The position numbers and the translations under genes were made by a program. A stretch of DNA of 64,000 nucleotides. Origin: Bacteroidetes bacterium GWF2_38_335. GTDB taxonomy: Bacteria; Bacteroidota; Bacteroidia; Bacteroidales; GWF2-38-335. A model generated the notes under the pieces. That model saw only the letters and a program-made list of their open reading frames with translations. It searched no databases and was not told the DNA's origin. The stretch is from positions 124,001-188,000 of the forward strand of contig MEOH01000016.1 in NCBI GenBank assembly GCA_001769535.1, written 5' to 3'. This document shows, piece after piece, positions 17,722-28,421 of this stretch (the stretch's first letter is position 1; the number at the start of each line of letters is the position of its first letter).

Positions 17722-18333
17722 ATGACAAGGTTATTTTCAATTTTGATTTTCATTTTGATTGCATTTTTAATGTCATGCAAAAAAGAATACAGTGCTTATT
17801 ATGGAACTCATCAGAATTATATTAAAATGACTTTCAAAGGCGTTGAATATTTAAAAGAAGGAGAAATACTATTTGTTGCTAATGACAAGGAAAATTTATA
17901 TGGTAGTCTCTCAAGAAGATGCTCATCAGGGTATAGTAATTACAATTGGGGAGATGATACTGCAATAATTTTTTACCTTACTATTCCAGCCTATTCAGAC
18001 ATGATAAATGAAAGCTTAATTGGGACCAAATATTATTATGAAGGAGGAGGATGTGGTTCGGATTTTGATGGAAATAGATTATTTGGATTCGATTTAAATT
18101 TTGAAAGAGGTAGTTATTCCCAAAGTTACAGTACACCTTATTATAATTCATCATGTTATCATCAAATAACTGAAGTCAACCCAGTTGGAACTTATTACGA
18201 CAACGATGATATGATGGTTTACGAAGTAAAAGGTATAATAAACACTTTACTTGTAAATCATTCCACTGATGATACAGCTATAGTTAATAATTGCACATAT
18301 AGCATTTGTATTGCTACCCACATGACACGATAG
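17722..18333 (+). CDS. Small Tyr/Gly-rich lipoprotein of unknown function
   Basis: From the ATG at 17722 (one base after the preceding stop) this is 203 residues; the in-frame start at 17683 would overlap the barrel gene and spoil the signal. A type II signal (LIAFLMSC, Cys about 19) predicts a lipoprotein. The mature part is rich in Tyr, Ser and Asn with four Cys, no charged clusters and no recognised domain. The tight spacing suggests it is translated with the barrel gene and works at the same membrane. Confidence 0.65.
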   Translation: MTRLFSILIFILIAFLMSCKKEYSAYYGTHQNYIKMTFKGVEYLKEGEILFVANDKENLYGSLSRRCSSGYSNYNWGDDTAIIFYLTIPAYSDMINESLIGTKYYYEGGGCGSDFDGNRLFGFDLNFERGSYSQSYSTPYYNSSCYHQITEVNPVGTYYDNDDMMVYEVKGIINTLLVNHSTDDTAIVNNCTYSICIATHMTR

Positions 18334-18410
18334 GAACATCAGTTATATTGTGTCAAAAAATTTTTGGCCTGATATTTCCATTAGGCTTAAAGGCCTCTCC
18401 AATTTATTTG

Positions 18411-20519
18411 CTATTGATTATCAATAACAAAAAACAATTTATCATTATTTGATTTTTGAATTATAGAATAAATATCCTTCACCGAATCAATGTTTTCAAC
18501 TGGCACGATGTTGTTTAAAACAATAAAGTTGCTGGTAATTTTAACGGTATTCTGACTAATCTGTTCGACAATAAAGCTGTATTTTCCAAAAGCATTACTT
18601 ATTTCAACTGGTTCAGTTGACCCGACAAGTTTAATATTTTTGTCAAACTGGATCATATACATATAAGTGTCCTTACCACAAAAATCGGGATAAAAGTCGA
18701 GCTGACGGTCTTCTGTTTCGAAATCACTGTAAATAATGTGATTAAACCAGTTTGTGAGGTTTATAAACATGGTGTCGTTTTGTTTGCCAATAAGTTCATG
18801 GGCTTCATATTTGGCCTGGACTGATGTAGTAAAAGGGAATTCTTTGTTTGTAACCGAAACCTGTTTGCTGATAAGTTTGACATTATCATTTATTTCATAC
18901 ACCTTTTTATTGTACAAACTGTTTATGGTTTTATCGGTGAAGTCATATTGATAAAGACCCCTTGTCATGGTTGAGTACTGGCCCGACAGAACAATCCGGG
19001 CATCAAAGCTAAGGGCAGATGTTTCAGTATTGACAGTTGTTAACACGTTGGTTTTTCTGAAATTGTCATTGACGTTACTGGATGGAAGAACTACCTGTCG
19101 TAAGGTATCATAAATGGGTTTTTTATAAACATTATAATCATATAAATACACCATTCTTGCTTTAGTTCCTTCAAAATAAAAAGGCATTTCATTTAAGTAG
19201 TAACCAAATTGAGAACTTTTAGGATATATGAATTGCGTTGTATTATTTTTTAATAAAACTGCCATGAAATAATCATTATTATACATTGGAAAAAAATACT
19301 CATTAGAAACCTCACCCGATCTTATGTCAGCAGAATAAGCCGTAAAATAATTTAAATGTAACCTTAGAATAACAGAAGAATAAAGATTATATCTACCAAT
19401 TTCCCTCAACTCATTTTTCATTGTAAACTCTCCTAACCGGGGATTTAAAATATCTAGTTTCTTAAAATAACTAACATCATCCAGATATTTAAAATTTTCA
19501 ACTACCACATTTTGTAGTTGCATCAGTTTCTTGTATCCTAGAGTATCATTAATTATACTATCCGTCTCATTTCTTACAAACTTATCTAACAATAAACTTT
19601 GTTTATCTTTTACACCTTGATGATAAGTACTCATTACTGACCTTTGTCCCATTTCCCTGATTGATGAATAAAAAGCATAAAATGGGATAAACTTTTCTTC
19701 AAATGAATTATAAACGCGATAGAGTAAATCAAAGGGCTGAACAGAAAAAACAATATATGGCAAACTTATATAAGGTCTACCTCCTTGTTCATTTAAAGAT
19801 CCATAAAGATTTTTCTTGTTCCAGATTTTTGTTGTAATATTATTCAGTTCAAGAGTAGAATCGGGGACAGCATCATTATAATAACTAAAACTTACTCTCA
19901 ATTCGCTTTGAAAGATTATTTTCAACTCATAGTTTTCCTTAAAAACCTCACTATTTAAAAACAAGCGTAAAGAAGATAACTGGAAAGAGTTTCCTGAATA
20001 AGGAATACTGTAATAATATTCAATACTAACTTCATCACCAACCTTAAGGTTTTCAATGCTGTAATGTTTTCTTTCAAAATCAGCATATAATCCACTTTCG
20101 ATTCTGTACATTTCAACTGTTTCATTTGTCTGGTTTACCATGGCATCTTTAACAGAACCGGATGAATCTTTTATGGAAGCCCTGAAATAATGAAACTTCA
20201 TATTCAGGTATGCACAGGTAAATTTTTTCTGTTCAGGAAAATGGGCAATATAAGTCGGGTCGAATGGTTCAGGCAAAACGAACTGTGAATAATTATTCAA
20301 TCCCTGTTCATTTAAAATAAGGAATTTCATCTTTTTCTTGACATGAAAAACCATAAAATCAGACTTAACCCCTGTGACCTCAATTTCGAGTTTTTCATCA
20401 ATAGTTTTCACTCCATTACCGGGGGTGATGCCTGTTATAGATTGTGGATTATTAGCATTGACTAAAAAATTCAGACATAATATAAAGATTGCAAAAGATC
20501 TGAGTTTATTTGAAAACAT
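18411..20519 (-). CDS. DUF3857-like protein with a degenerate transglutaminase region
   Basis: From the ATG at 20519 this is 702 residues with a signal peptide (to about NFLVNA). The in-frame start at 20555 adds 12 hydrophilic residues and is rejected. The N-terminal 280 residues look like the DUF3857 beta domain found before transglutaminase cores in Bacteroidota (IENLKVGDEVSIEYYY, then a paired-strand segment). The following part keeps the core's outline (LYSSVILRLHLNYFTAYSADIRSG, IYPKSSQFGYYLNEMPFYFEGTKA). However, where active members have GTCxDxA there is a Tyr/Asn-Leu-Tyr and no Cys. I infer a non-enzymatic structural homologue in the periplasm. No partner gene is obvious. Confidence 0.7.
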   Translation of the reverse strand: MFSNKLRSFAIFILCLNFLVNANNPQSITGITPGNGVKTIDEKLEIEVTGVKSDFMVFHVKKKMKFLILNEQGLNNYSQFVLPEPFDPTYIAHFPEQKKFTCAYLNMKFHYFRASIKDSSGSVKDAMVNQTNETVEMYRIESGLYADFERKHYSIENLKVGDEVSIEYYYSIPYSGNSFQLSSLRLFLNSEVFKENYELKIIFQSELRVSFSYYNDAVPDSTLELNNITTKIWNKKNLYGSLNEQGGRPYISLPYIVFSVQPFDLLYRVYNSFEEKFIPFYAFYSSIREMGQRSVMSTYHQGVKDKQSLLLDKFVRNETDSIINDTLGYKKLMQLQNVVVENFKYLDDVSYFKKLDILNPRLGEFTMKNELREIGRYNLYSSVILRLHLNYFTAYSADIRSGEVSNEYFFPMYNNDYFMAVLLKNNTTQFIYPKSSQFGYYLNEMPFYFEGTKARMVYLYDYNVYKKPIYDTLRQVVLPSSNVNDNFRKTNVLTTVNTETSALSFDARIVLSGQYSTMTRGLYQYDFTDKTINSLYNKKVYEINDNVKLISKQVSVTNKEFPFTTSVQAKYEAHELIGKQNDTMFINLTNWFNHIIYSDFETEDRQLDFYPDFCGKDTYMYMIQFDKNIKLVGSTEPVEISNAFGKYSFIVEQISQNTVKITSNFIVLNNIVPVENIDSVKDIYSIIQKSNNDKLFFVIDNQ

Positions 20520-20932
20520 AAATTCCGGTTTTAAATAGAAATCATTAATTGACAAGAAAATTTATTTGCATTTGACCTATCAAATTTACTAATTTCTACC
20601 AAAATCAGTAAAAAACTCAAAGAAAAATTATTTTCTAACTTGATTTATTGATCAGGAAACAGTTTAAACCATCGAACCATCATCCAAAGATTGTTTCGGT
20701 GCGCTGCACCTTGTTGTTTTTTTTACGCTATTGGCTATTGAGATTGCGGTGCGCTGCACCTATTGAAACCCATCGAACCACCATACCATCAACCCATCGA
20801 ACCACCAAACCATCAAATCTGCACATCTGCAAATTTGCTAATCACCAAATCATCAAATTATCCTTTCCTGATAAAAATCATTTTTCTATCTTTGCAAACA
20901 TAGATATTGATTTGAACAAACGATAAGAAATT
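20520..20932. other. Gene-free stretch with repeats upstream of icmF
   Basis: About 410 bases. It has a minus-strand TAAATTTG box (20581-20588) for the 18411 gene. It also has two copies of GGTGCGCTGCACC (20698-20710 and 20748-20760, each a GGTGC/GCACC hairpin), and degenerate CCATCGAACCACC tandem units from about 20668 to 20818. A partial copy of the ATCTGCTAAT-type element lies around 20818-20860, and the icmF promoter box closes the stretch. The 92-codon open frame at 20648-20926 is a translation of these repeats, not a gene. Confidence 0.75.
20887..20894 (+). promoter_or_regulatory. -7 promoter box of icmF (TATCTTTG)
   Basis: Perfect TAnnTTTG match 38 bases before the icmF ATG. The -33 region has TTTCCTG rather than a clean TTTG. 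Confidence 0.55.
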
Positions 20933-23900
20933 ATGATAGGAAAAATTGAACCCTACAAACCCAAAAATCACATCAGGGTTGTAACAGCTGCTTCTTTATT
21001 CGACGGTCACGATGCCGCAATCAACGTTATGCGCCGCATCATTCAGGGAACCGGTGCCGAAGTTATCCACCTTGGCCATAACCGCTCAGTGAAAGAAATA
21101 GTCGACTGTGCCGTACAGGAAGATGTGCAATCAATTGCCCTTACCTCCTATCAGGGCGGGCATACCGAGTTTCTCAAATACATGTTCGACCTGCTGAAAG
21201 AAAAAGGTTGCGGTCATATTAAAATATTCGCAGGCGGTGGCGGCGTTATCCTTCCCGATGAAATCGCAGACCTTCAGAATTACGGTATCACCAGAATTTA
21301 TTCGCCCGACGACGGCCGTTCAATGGGTTTACAAGGCATGATCAACGATGTGCTCGAAAAATCTGATTTCCCTACCGGAAAAGATGTTAAAATTGATATC
21401 CAAAAAATTGGACAAAAAGACATCAATACCATTTCCCATGCCATCTCGGCTTTCGAAAATTTTCCGGAACAACTGAATGGCATCGGTGAAAAAATCATTG
21501 AAACTGCCAATAAGAAAAAAGTTCCGGTTCTTGGAATTACCGGGACTGGCGGATCGGGTAAATCATCCATGGTTGATGAGATTGTCAGAAGATTTCTCGA
21601 TGATTTCAGCGAAAAAACCATTGCCATCATCTCCGTTGATCCTTCAAAAAGAAAAACCGGTGGTGCCTTGCTCGGCGACCGCATACGTATGAATTCCATC
21701 AATGACGATCGCGTGTACATGCGATCTTTGGCAACCAGACAATCAAACCTGGCCATGTCAAAATACGTGAAAGATGCCGTTAACATTGTGAAAGCTGCCG
21801 GTTTTGATCTGATTATCCTCGAAACATCTGGCATCGGTCAGTCTGATACCGAAATTGTTGACCATTCCGATTTGTCAATGTATGTGATGACTCCCGAATA
21901 CGGTGCCGCCACTCAGCTCGAAAAAATTGACATGCTCGACTTTGCAGATATCATCGCCCTCAACAAATTCGACAAACGTGGTGCCATGGACGCACTGCGG
22001 GATGTGAAAAAACAATATCAGCGAAATCATAACCTCTGGGATAAAAATCCCGATGACATGCCCGTTTACGGAACCATTGCCTCGCAGTTTAATGACCCCG
22101 GAGTAAATGAACTTTACAGGGCTTTGATAGAAAAAACCCAGGAGAAAACCGGAATCATTTTTTCTTCTTCCATGAAAAAATCTGATGAGATGTCGGAGAA
22201 AATTTTCATCATCCCGCCGCACCGCACCAGGTATCTTTCAGAGATTACCGAAACCATCAGAAAATACAATAAATGGAGTGATGATCAGGCAAACATTGCT
22301 CAGATATTATATTCCTTGCAAAACACCATTGAAGAGCTTAGAAAATCAGGCGAAAACGAAGCCATGATCAAAGTTCTGGAAGAAAAATCTGAAAAAATAA
22401 AACTCGACCTCGATCCCAAAAACTGGAAAATTATTTCCACTTGGGAAGACAAAAGAAAATCATACAAAAACGAATATTATTGTTTCAAAGTCCGCGACAA
22501 GGAAATTAAAATCGAAACTCATACCGAATCGCTTTCTCATATCATGGTTCCGAAGATCGCCACTCCGTCTTACAAAGGATGGGGTGATATTCTAAAATGG
22601 AATTTACAGGAAAATGTTCCGGGCGAATTTCCATACGCTGCTGGTGTGTTCCCGTTCAAACGCGAAGGCGAAGACCCAACCCGTATGTTTGCCGGCGAAG
22701 GCGGACCCGAGCGCACCAACAAACGATTCCATTACGTTTCAAAAGGAATGCCTGCCAAACGCTTGTCAACTGCATACGATTCAGTGACTTTATACGGTCA
22801 GGATCCTGATATGCGTCCAGATATCTACGGAAAAATAGGCAACTCAGGCGTCTCCATCTGTTGCCTCGACGATGCCAAAAAACTTTATTCGGGCATTGAT
22901 TTGGCCGATCCCAAGACTTCGGTCTCCATGACGATAAACGGTCCGGCCCCAATGATGGTAGGTTATTTCATGAATGCAGCCATCGACCAGCAATGCGAAA
23001 AATACATCAAAGAGCACAAACTTGAAAAAGAAGTCAGCGCAAAAATTGATGCCATTTACAAAGAGCGCGGCACCAAACGTCCTGTTTATTTCGGAACTCT
23101 TCCCGAAACAAATGATGGTCTGGGCTTAATGCTCCTCGGTGTAACCGGAGATATGGTTTTACCAAAAGATGTTTACGAAGACATCAAGAAAAACACCATC
23201 TGTGCAGTGCGCGGAACCGTTCAGGCCGATATTCTGAAAGAAGATCAGGCACAAAACACCTGTATTTTCTCTACCGATTTTTCGCTGAAACTCATGGGAG
23301 ATATCCAGGAATATTTCATTGATAATAATGTAAGAAATTTCTATTCTGTTTCCATTTCCGGATACCACATCGCTGAAGCCGGTGCCAATCCTATTTCGCA
23401 ACTGGCCTTTACCATTGCCAATGGCTTTACCTACGTTGAGTATTACCTTTCTAGGGGAATGGACATCAACAATTTTGCACCAAATCTTTCATTTTTCTTT
23501 TCAAACGGAATAGATCCCGAGTATTCGGTTCTTGGACGCGTTGCAAGGAAAACCTGGGCAAAAGCCATGAAACTGAAATATGGAGCAGATGCCCGGTCAC
23601 AGATGTTGAAATATCACATCCAGACATCAGGAAGATCGCTGCATGCTCAGGAAATTGATTTTAACGACATCCGCACAACGCTGCAGGCTATTTACGCCAT
23701 TTACGACAATTGCAATTCACTGCATACAAACGCCTATGATGAAGCCATCACCACTCCTACCGAAGAATCGGTACGAAGAGCCATGGCAATACAGATGATC
23801 ATCAACCATGAATATGGATTGGCAAAAAACCAAAATCCATTACAGGGCGCATTCATCATTGAGGAGCTTACCGATCTGGTTGAAGAAGCCGTAATGGCCG

Positions 23901-24310
23901 AATTCGACAGAATCACCGAGCGCGGAGGCGTTTTGGGAGCCATGGAAACCATGTATCAGAGAAGTAAAATACAGGAAGAATCGCTGTATTACGAAACCCT
24001 AAAACACAGCGGAAAACTACCAATTATGGGAGTAAATACATTCCTGTCATCGAAAGGTTCTCCAACCATCACTCCGGGCGAAGTAATCAGAGCCACCGAA
24101 GAAGAAAAGCAAAATCAGATATTTACGCTGACCAACCTCCACAAAACATGGAAAAAGGAAGCAGAAAAATCATTGGCCGAACTGAAGGAAGAAGCTGTTA
24201 AAAACGGCAATCTCTTCACCAAACTGATGGATGTTTCAAAATACTGCTCCATTGGACAGATTACCAATTCGTTGTTTAGTGTGGGCGGACAGTATAGGAG
24301 GAATATGTAA
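20933..24310 (+). CDS. icmF: Fused isobutyryl-CoA mutase with G-protein chaperone domain
   Basis: This 1125-residue protein has the IcmF order: an N-terminal cobalamin-binding domain ([10 protein letters not shown], His26 as lower cobalt ligand), a MeaB-type GTPase domain (P-loop GTGGSGKSS with Lys210; NKFD) and a C-terminal acyl-CoA mutase barrel. IcmF interconverts isobutyryl-CoA and n-butyryl-CoA using adenosylcobalamin, while the GTPase domain guards cofactor loading. Two positions support isobutyryl over methylmalonyl specificity. Gln774 (DQAQNT) stands where methylmalonyl-CoA mutase has Arg, and Phe in GVFPFKR (573/575) stands where it has Tyr. Length fits the family (~1090). It links valine breakdown to butyryl-CoA and so to the acyl-CoA genes at the left edge. 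Confidence 0.95.
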   Translation: MIGKIEPYKPKNHIRVVTAASLFDGHDAAINVMRRIIQGTGAEVIHLGHNRSVKEIVDCAVQEDVQSIALTSYQGGHTEFLKYMFDLLKEKGCGHIKIFAGGGGVILPDEIADLQNYGITRIYSPDDGRSMGLQGMINDVLEKSDFPTGKDVKIDIQKIGQKDINTISHAISAFENFPEQLNGIGEKIIETANKKKVPVLGITGTGGSGKSSMVDEIVRRFLDDFSEKTIAIISVDPSKRKTGGALLGDRIRMNSINDDRVYMRSLATRQSNLAMSKYVKDAVNIVKAAGFDLIILETSGIGQSDTEIVDHSDLSMYVMTPEYGAATQLEKIDMLDFADIIALNKFDKRGAMDALRDVKKQYQRNHNLWDKNPDDMPVYGTIASQFNDPGVNELYRALIEKTQEKTGIIFSSSMKKSDEMSEKIFIIPPHRTRYLSEITETIRKYNKWSDDQANIAQILYSLQNTIEELRKSGENEAMIKVLEEKSEKIKLDLDPKNWKIISTWEDKRKSYKNEYYCFKVRDKEIKIETHTESLSHIMVPKIATPSYKGWGDILKWNLQENVPGEFPYAAGVFPFKREGEDPTRMFAGEGGPERTNKRFHYVSKGMPAKRLSTAYDSVTLYGQDPDMRPDIYGKIGNSGVSICCLDDAKKLYSGIDLADPKTSVSMTINGPAPMMVGYFMNAAIDQQCEKYIKEHKLEKEVSAKIDAIYKERGTKRPVYFGTLPETNDGLGLMLLGVTGDMVLPKDVYEDIKKNTICAVRGTVQADILKEDQAQNTCIFSTDFSLKLMGDIQEYFIDNNVRNFYSVSISGYHIAEAGANPISQLAFTIANGFTYVEYYLSRGMDINNFAPNLSFFFSNGIDPEYSVLGRVARKTWAKAMKLKYGADARSQMLKYHIQTSGRSLHAQEIDFNDIRTTLQAIYAIYDNCNSLHTNAYDEAITTPTEESVRRAMAIQMIINHEYGLAKNQNPLQGAFIIEELTDLVEEAVMAEFDRITERGGVLGAMETMYQRSKIQEESLYYETLKHSGKLPIMGVNTFLSSKGSPTITPGEVIRATEEEKQNQIFTLTNLHKTWKKEAEKSLAELKEEAVKNGNLFTKLMDVSKYCSIGQITNSLFSVGGQYRRNM

Positions 24311-24345
24311 CATTATAACCACGGTTTTCAGGCCGGGAAACATAT

Positions 24346-24843
24346 ATGACACCAAAAAAAACCGAACACCTAACCATCGCAGACTTTGAGCAATATCCCA
24401 TTTGGGAATATGTTCAAACCGAGAATTTAGAAGAAGGATTGCTTGTGGTTCCGCTGCAATGCAGCAGCGAAGTCTTCAAAAAAAGGCTCGAATCGATTGT
24501 GGTTTTTGAATCCTTTTATGCGAAAACAAAGTTCATCACCCCAAAGGGCAAAGAGTTTTCAGGGTATTCAAGAATATCAAACCATACAAAATTTTTTGGT
24601 ATTCAACCCTACAGTCCGAAAATTTTTGCCGAAGGTAAAGTAATCCCTTTCTGGTTTGGGCGTCATTTTCCCGATAAAAATCAGCTTGAAGAGTTTTTTA
24701 TGGCCTTAAGAATTAACCCCGGCGAGTTATTTCCGTTAAAACTTATGGTAGAACCTGATATCTTTCACATACAAAAAACAGGAGAGATAAAAGGGTTTAC
24801 AGCGGTTGATGAAAAAATGAAGGAAATATATCTGACAATTTAA
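24346..24843 (+). CDS. Conserved hypothetical protein
   Basis: A 165-residue cytosolic protein that I do not recognise. It begins MTPKKTEHLTIADFEQYPIWEY and has several aromatic-rich strands (GYSRISNHTKFFGIQPYSPKIF, VIPFWFGRHFPDK) ending in a short helix. There is no signal peptide or metal motif. Its stop overlaps the next start (TAATG), so the two are probably translationally coupled. It lies 35 bases after icmF and could be co-transcribed, but nothing links it to mutase function. Confidence 0.6.
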   Translation: MTPKKTEHLTIADFEQYPIWEYVQTENLEEGLLVVPLQCSSEVFKKRLESIVVFESFYAKTKFITPKGKEFSGYSRISNHTKFFGIQPYSPKIFAEGKVIPFWFGRHFPDKNQLEEFFMALRINPGELFPLKLMVEPDIFHIQKTGEIKGFTAVDEKMKEIYLTI

Positions 24844-25505
24844 TGTTTAAAGCACTTGCCATATTGCTTGTTTCAGTGAATCTTGCATGTTTCGCCCAGG
24901 TTCAAAAAGATGTTGCCGGTTTCAAAGCAGGATATATTATTTATGTGGAAAGAGCCGGACACAATATCGACTCACTGCAAGCTATCACAAAAGACGAGTT
25001 GCTTTCATACGATTTGATAAAAATGACCTGTACGGGTTTAAAAATGGATTTCAGTTTTCTTCATAGTCTTTATTTTACGGAAAGGATTGATGTAAAAACC
25101 GACAAATCGGCCGACATGTATGACACCGACGGGTTATACCTGATGGTTTACTATTCAGATACCAGTCAAATCAGAGCAGAAAGTTTTCTTGACCGGCATC
25201 TGAAAAACTGGCAGAACATTGCGCAAAATGAATTCCATGAAAAAATAAGTACCGATCTTGCCATTGCAAAGGAAGATTTACTGGCATTAAACCATGTAAA
25301 AGACAGTCTGGTTAAAAACCCGGGCATTACTCCACCCAACCCATCTGAAAAAAGCATGTCTAAAACCGATGTAACGGACAAGAAAATTTCTGAAACAGAA
25401 GCCCGCATTGCAGATATGGAAAAGATGAAATTGATCAGGTTGAAAAAATATGAGCTGATCAAAAAAATCAAAACTGAAAAAACAGTTATTTCCCGGTTTA
25501 TTTAA
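24843..25505 (+). CDS. Secreted protein with C-terminal coiled coil
   Basis: A 220-residue protein whose ATG overlaps the preceding stop. It has a signal peptide (MFKALAILLVSVNLACFAQ) without a good lipobox. After an alpha/beta N-terminal part, residues about 115-210 are charged and helical (Lys/Glu heptad-like) with a Pro-rich break (NPGITPPNPSEKS). No family is recognised. The overlap suggests matched expression with the upstream gene even though one product is cytosolic and the other exported. Confidence 0.6.
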   Translation: MFKALAILLVSVNLACFAQVQKDVAGFKAGYIIYVERAGHNIDSLQAITKDELLSYDLIKMTCTGLKMDFSFLHSLYFTERIDVKTDKSADMYDTDGLYLMVYYSDTSQIRAESFLDRHLKNWQNIAQNEFHEKISTDLAIAKEDLLALNHVKDSLVKNPGITPPNPSEKSMSKTDVTDKKISETEARIADMEKMKLIRLKKYELIKKIKTEKTVISRFI

Positions 25506-25649
25506 CCTGTTTTTTTAGCTGGCACTTCACCCCAAAAGCCTCCCGTTTACCCCTAATAAAACGATTAACCCCATAATTATACTTGTACTCCCTTTTGCAT
25601 TGACAAATGCATGTAAACAAAGTAATTTAGTGTGGCAAACAAACAAATT

Positions 25650-28340
25650 ATGGGTAATTATTTTCCAATTCGATCATCAATTTTTATCACTTCAGTCTTT
25701 TTGATGATTTCTTTTTCATTAATCAGTCAGGTTACCATTATCAACCAACCATTTGCTTCTACAAATCCTGTTGGATGGACTACAGATGCATCGAGCTGGA
25801 CATTAAATGCATCATATGCAAGCGATCACACATCGAACGGTTATTGTGCGTCTATCATTGACGGAAAAGCTTCTAAATTTATTTACATACCCATTAGCAT
25901 AACATCAGGAAACACTTATAATATTTCGTTCTGGACAAAAAGAATAGGAACCACCACAGTTTATATCAATGAAACTGCTGATCAGACAACACCATTATAT
26001 TCAAACAATGGTTCTGTGACGAGCGACAATAACTGGAGGCAGACAACCTGCACATCATGGGTTTCAACTTACACAGGATCAGTATATATTGAAATTGCTT
26101 ATACTGGCAATACTTATGGCGGATCACCCGCCTACCTAGACGACATTTTTGTTACTGAAACTGTTCCCACCTGCACATTTCCAACCGTTCAGGGATCAAT
26201 CAATTCATTTACCGCAGTGGGCGAATCCCAATTGACAATCAACTGGACCAGAGGAGACGGTAACAATTGCATGATCATAGCAAAAGCCGCTGCTTCGGTT
26301 TTATCAACCCCGGTTGATGGAGCAACCTACACAGACAATACAATTTTTGGATCAGGATCTCAGATCGGAACAGGAAATTTTGTTGTTTACAAGGGAACCG
26401 GAACAAGTGCAATCATCACCAATCTGGAACCGGGTATTACATATAATTTTTATATTTATGAGTTTAACACCACCGGTCCATGTTACCTCAGGCCCGGGGG
26501 TACTGCATCGCAGGCAACAATTGCCACAACCAACTATTATGTGAACGACAATATTTTATCAGGAGATATTTTTGCAACGGCAGTTGGAAACAACTCGAAC
26601 CATGGCAAGCTTCCTTCAAAACCAAAACTCACCTTAAAAAACCTCTTGTCGTCGGTTACTTTAAATCCGGGTGACACAGTATTTATTGATGCAGGGACCT
26701 ATACCAACGAAGAGAATATTAACTTTTCATCATCAGGAGTTACTTTTACAGGGGCAGGCAGCAACAAAACCATCATTGACGACCAGTTGGCCGGTGCTTC
26801 GACCAACTACTTCATGTACGTTACCGGAAGCAATATAACTTTCAGGGAAATGACAATAAAAGGTTATGAAAATAACGGAACCCAGACTCCGGGCCACTCA
26901 GGTCAGGCTCTTACTATTGGTGATGGGGCAACCGGAATTCTCATTGAAAACGTGATGATGTCATCAAATGGTGCATCGGGCGGCAACCCATCAATTTCGA
27001 TTCTCGACAACTGTTCGGTAACCATCAGGGGCGGCGGTGGCGTATGCAACACCTGGCATACGGCTTACACAGGAGGCATTGAAGCTTACGGAAACGGAAT
27101 CACGCTGAATCTTGAAAATTATGTGATGGCTTACAACTTTAAAACCGCTTCGTATGATGGTGGTGGTCTGCTGATAATAGGCAATAACACAACAACAGTA
27201 AATGTTACCAACTGCAGGTTTTATAACAATGAAGCCTCTGATGGTGGTGCCATTTCACAACGTGGAGGTATTTTAAACGTTACTGATTGTGTAATCGAAG
27301 GAAATCTTGCCGGACAATCAGGGACGCCAATTTATGGTGGTGGGGCAAGAATGACCGGGGGAACAGCCACTTATACAGATTGTGTTTTTAAAAGCAATAC
27401 ACTGGGGTCAGCCGGAGGAACGCTCAGGGGTGGCGGAATCGGAATATATTCGCTGGACAGACCGGTAAATCTGACTATTGACCATTGTCAGTTTGAAGGA
27501 AATACCGCTTCCGAAGGAAAAGATATTTATGCAGATGTTTATTCGGGTAACGGAGTAACTGTTTCCATTACTAACACCACTTTCTCAAATCCTGCCACAA
27601 ACAGCATTTACAATAAAGATGCAACCATTACAGTTTCCAATTCGGGAAATCCAAGTGTTGCCGGCACAAATATACCCGCCGTCAATTTTCTTAACACCAG
27701 TCTGCCTCCTGCCCCGCCAACACCTTCACCAACCGGAATTGTTGCCGGTGATTGCAGCACAACCATTACTTTGCCTGTAAAACTTACTGAATTTTTTGGC
27801 AAATGCGTTGATAATAAAAATGCATTGTTCTGGCAAACAGCCACTGAAATCAATAACGACTATTTCCTTTTGGAAAGATCTGCAGACGGAATTATTTTTG
27901 AGCCCGCAGGTCAGATTACAGGACGAGGCAACAGCTCATCTCCAGTTAATTACACTTATTCCGACGAAAACTCCTCTGAAAAATATAAATATTACAGATT
28001 AAAACAGTTTGATTTTGATGGTACAGAATCAGTCAGTCAACTTATTTATATTCAGGATTACTGCAACAATGACTCCGGTAATTTAAGTTCAATACAATTT
28101 GATCAGGAAAACAGTGAAATAAATATTTTAGTATTTTCGGAAACAGAATCTCAGGTAACAGTTTCGATCAGCGATATTTTAGGAAGAAAAATATTTTCAG
28201 ATAATTACCTTATCATCGAAGGATACAACAATTTGCAACACAGACTGGATAATATGCCAAAAACAGTTTATATTATCTCGGTTTACAATAATGATTTCAG
28301 TATCCAAAAGAAAATAATACTAAACAACGGACAAAGATAG
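25650..28340 (+). CDS. T9SS-secreted beta-helix protein
   Basis: From the ATG at 25650 this is 896 residues; a GTG at 25632 would add six. A signal peptide ends near SLISQ. The next ~150 residues resemble a jelly-roll domain (SFWTKRIGTTTVYINE, AYLDDIFVTE) followed by a fibronectin III-like unit (LTINWTRGDGNNCMIIAK). Residues about 290-690 form a right-handed parallel beta-helix with many TxxxCxFxxNxAxxGGA rungs. The last ~90 residues (VSISDILGRKIFSDNY) form the T9SS sorting domain. It is probably attached to or released from the cell surface; beta-helix proteins often bind or cut polysaccharides, but no catalytic residues can be named. Confidence 0.88.
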   Translation: MGNYFPIRSSIFITSVFLMISFSLISQVTIINQPFASTNPVGWTTDASSWTLNASYASDHTSNGYCASIIDGKASKFIYIPISITSGNTYNISFWTKRIGTTTVYINETADQTTPLYSNNGSVTSDNNWRQTTCTSWVSTYTGSVYIEIAYTGNTYGGSPAYLDDIFVTETVPTCTFPTVQGSINSFTAVGESQLTINWTRGDGNNCMIIAKAAASVLSTPVDGATYTDNTIFGSGSQIGTGNFVVYKGTGTSAIITNLEPGITYNFYIYEFNTTGPCYLRPGGTASQATIATTNYYVNDNILSGDIFATAVGNNSNHGKLPSKPKLTLKNLLSSVTLNPGDTVFIDAGTYTNEENINFSSSGVTFTGAGSNKTIIDDQLAGASTNYFMYVTGSNITFREMTIKGYENNGTQTPGHSGQALTIGDGATGILIENVMMSSNGASGGNPSISILDNCSVTIRGGGGVCNTWHTAYTGGIEAYGNGITLNLENYVMAYNFKTASYDGGGLLIIGNNTTTVNVTNCRFYNNEASDGGAISQRGGILNVTDCVIEGNLAGQSGTPIYGGGARMTGGTATYTDCVFKSNTLGSAGGTLRGGGIGIYSLDRPVNLTIDHCQFEGNTASEGKDIYADVYSGNGVTVSITNTTFSNPATNSIYNKDATITVSNSGNPSVAGTNIPAVNFLNTSLPPAPPTPSPTGIVAGDCSTTITLPVKLTEFFGKCVDNKNALFWQTATEINNDYFLLERSADGIIFEPAGQITGRGNSSSPVNYTYSDENSSEKYKYYRLKQFDFDGTESVSQLIYIQDYCNNDSGNLSSIQFDQENSEINILVFSETESQVTVSISDILGRKIFSDNYLIIEGYNNLQHRLDNMPKTVYIISVYNNDFSIQKKIILNNGQR

Positions 28341-28390
28341 CTTTAATTGAAATTGAAACAGGAATAAGTGATAACCCAATGGTAAGTAAA

Positions 28391-28419
28391 AAAAGAAGCG
28401 GGAAAAACCCGCTTCTTTT
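28391..28419. terminator. Bidirectional terminator
   Basis: GAAGCGGG-AAAAA-CCCGCTTC flanked by AAAA and TTTT, between the convergent genes 25650-28340 and 28422-28817. Confidence 0.85.
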
Positions 28420-28421
28420 GT

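Noticed and set aside
20648-20926. 92-codon open frame upstream of icmF
   Set aside because: It translates GGTGCGCTGCACC hairpins and CCATCGAACC tandem repeats; no protein-like composition or start context.
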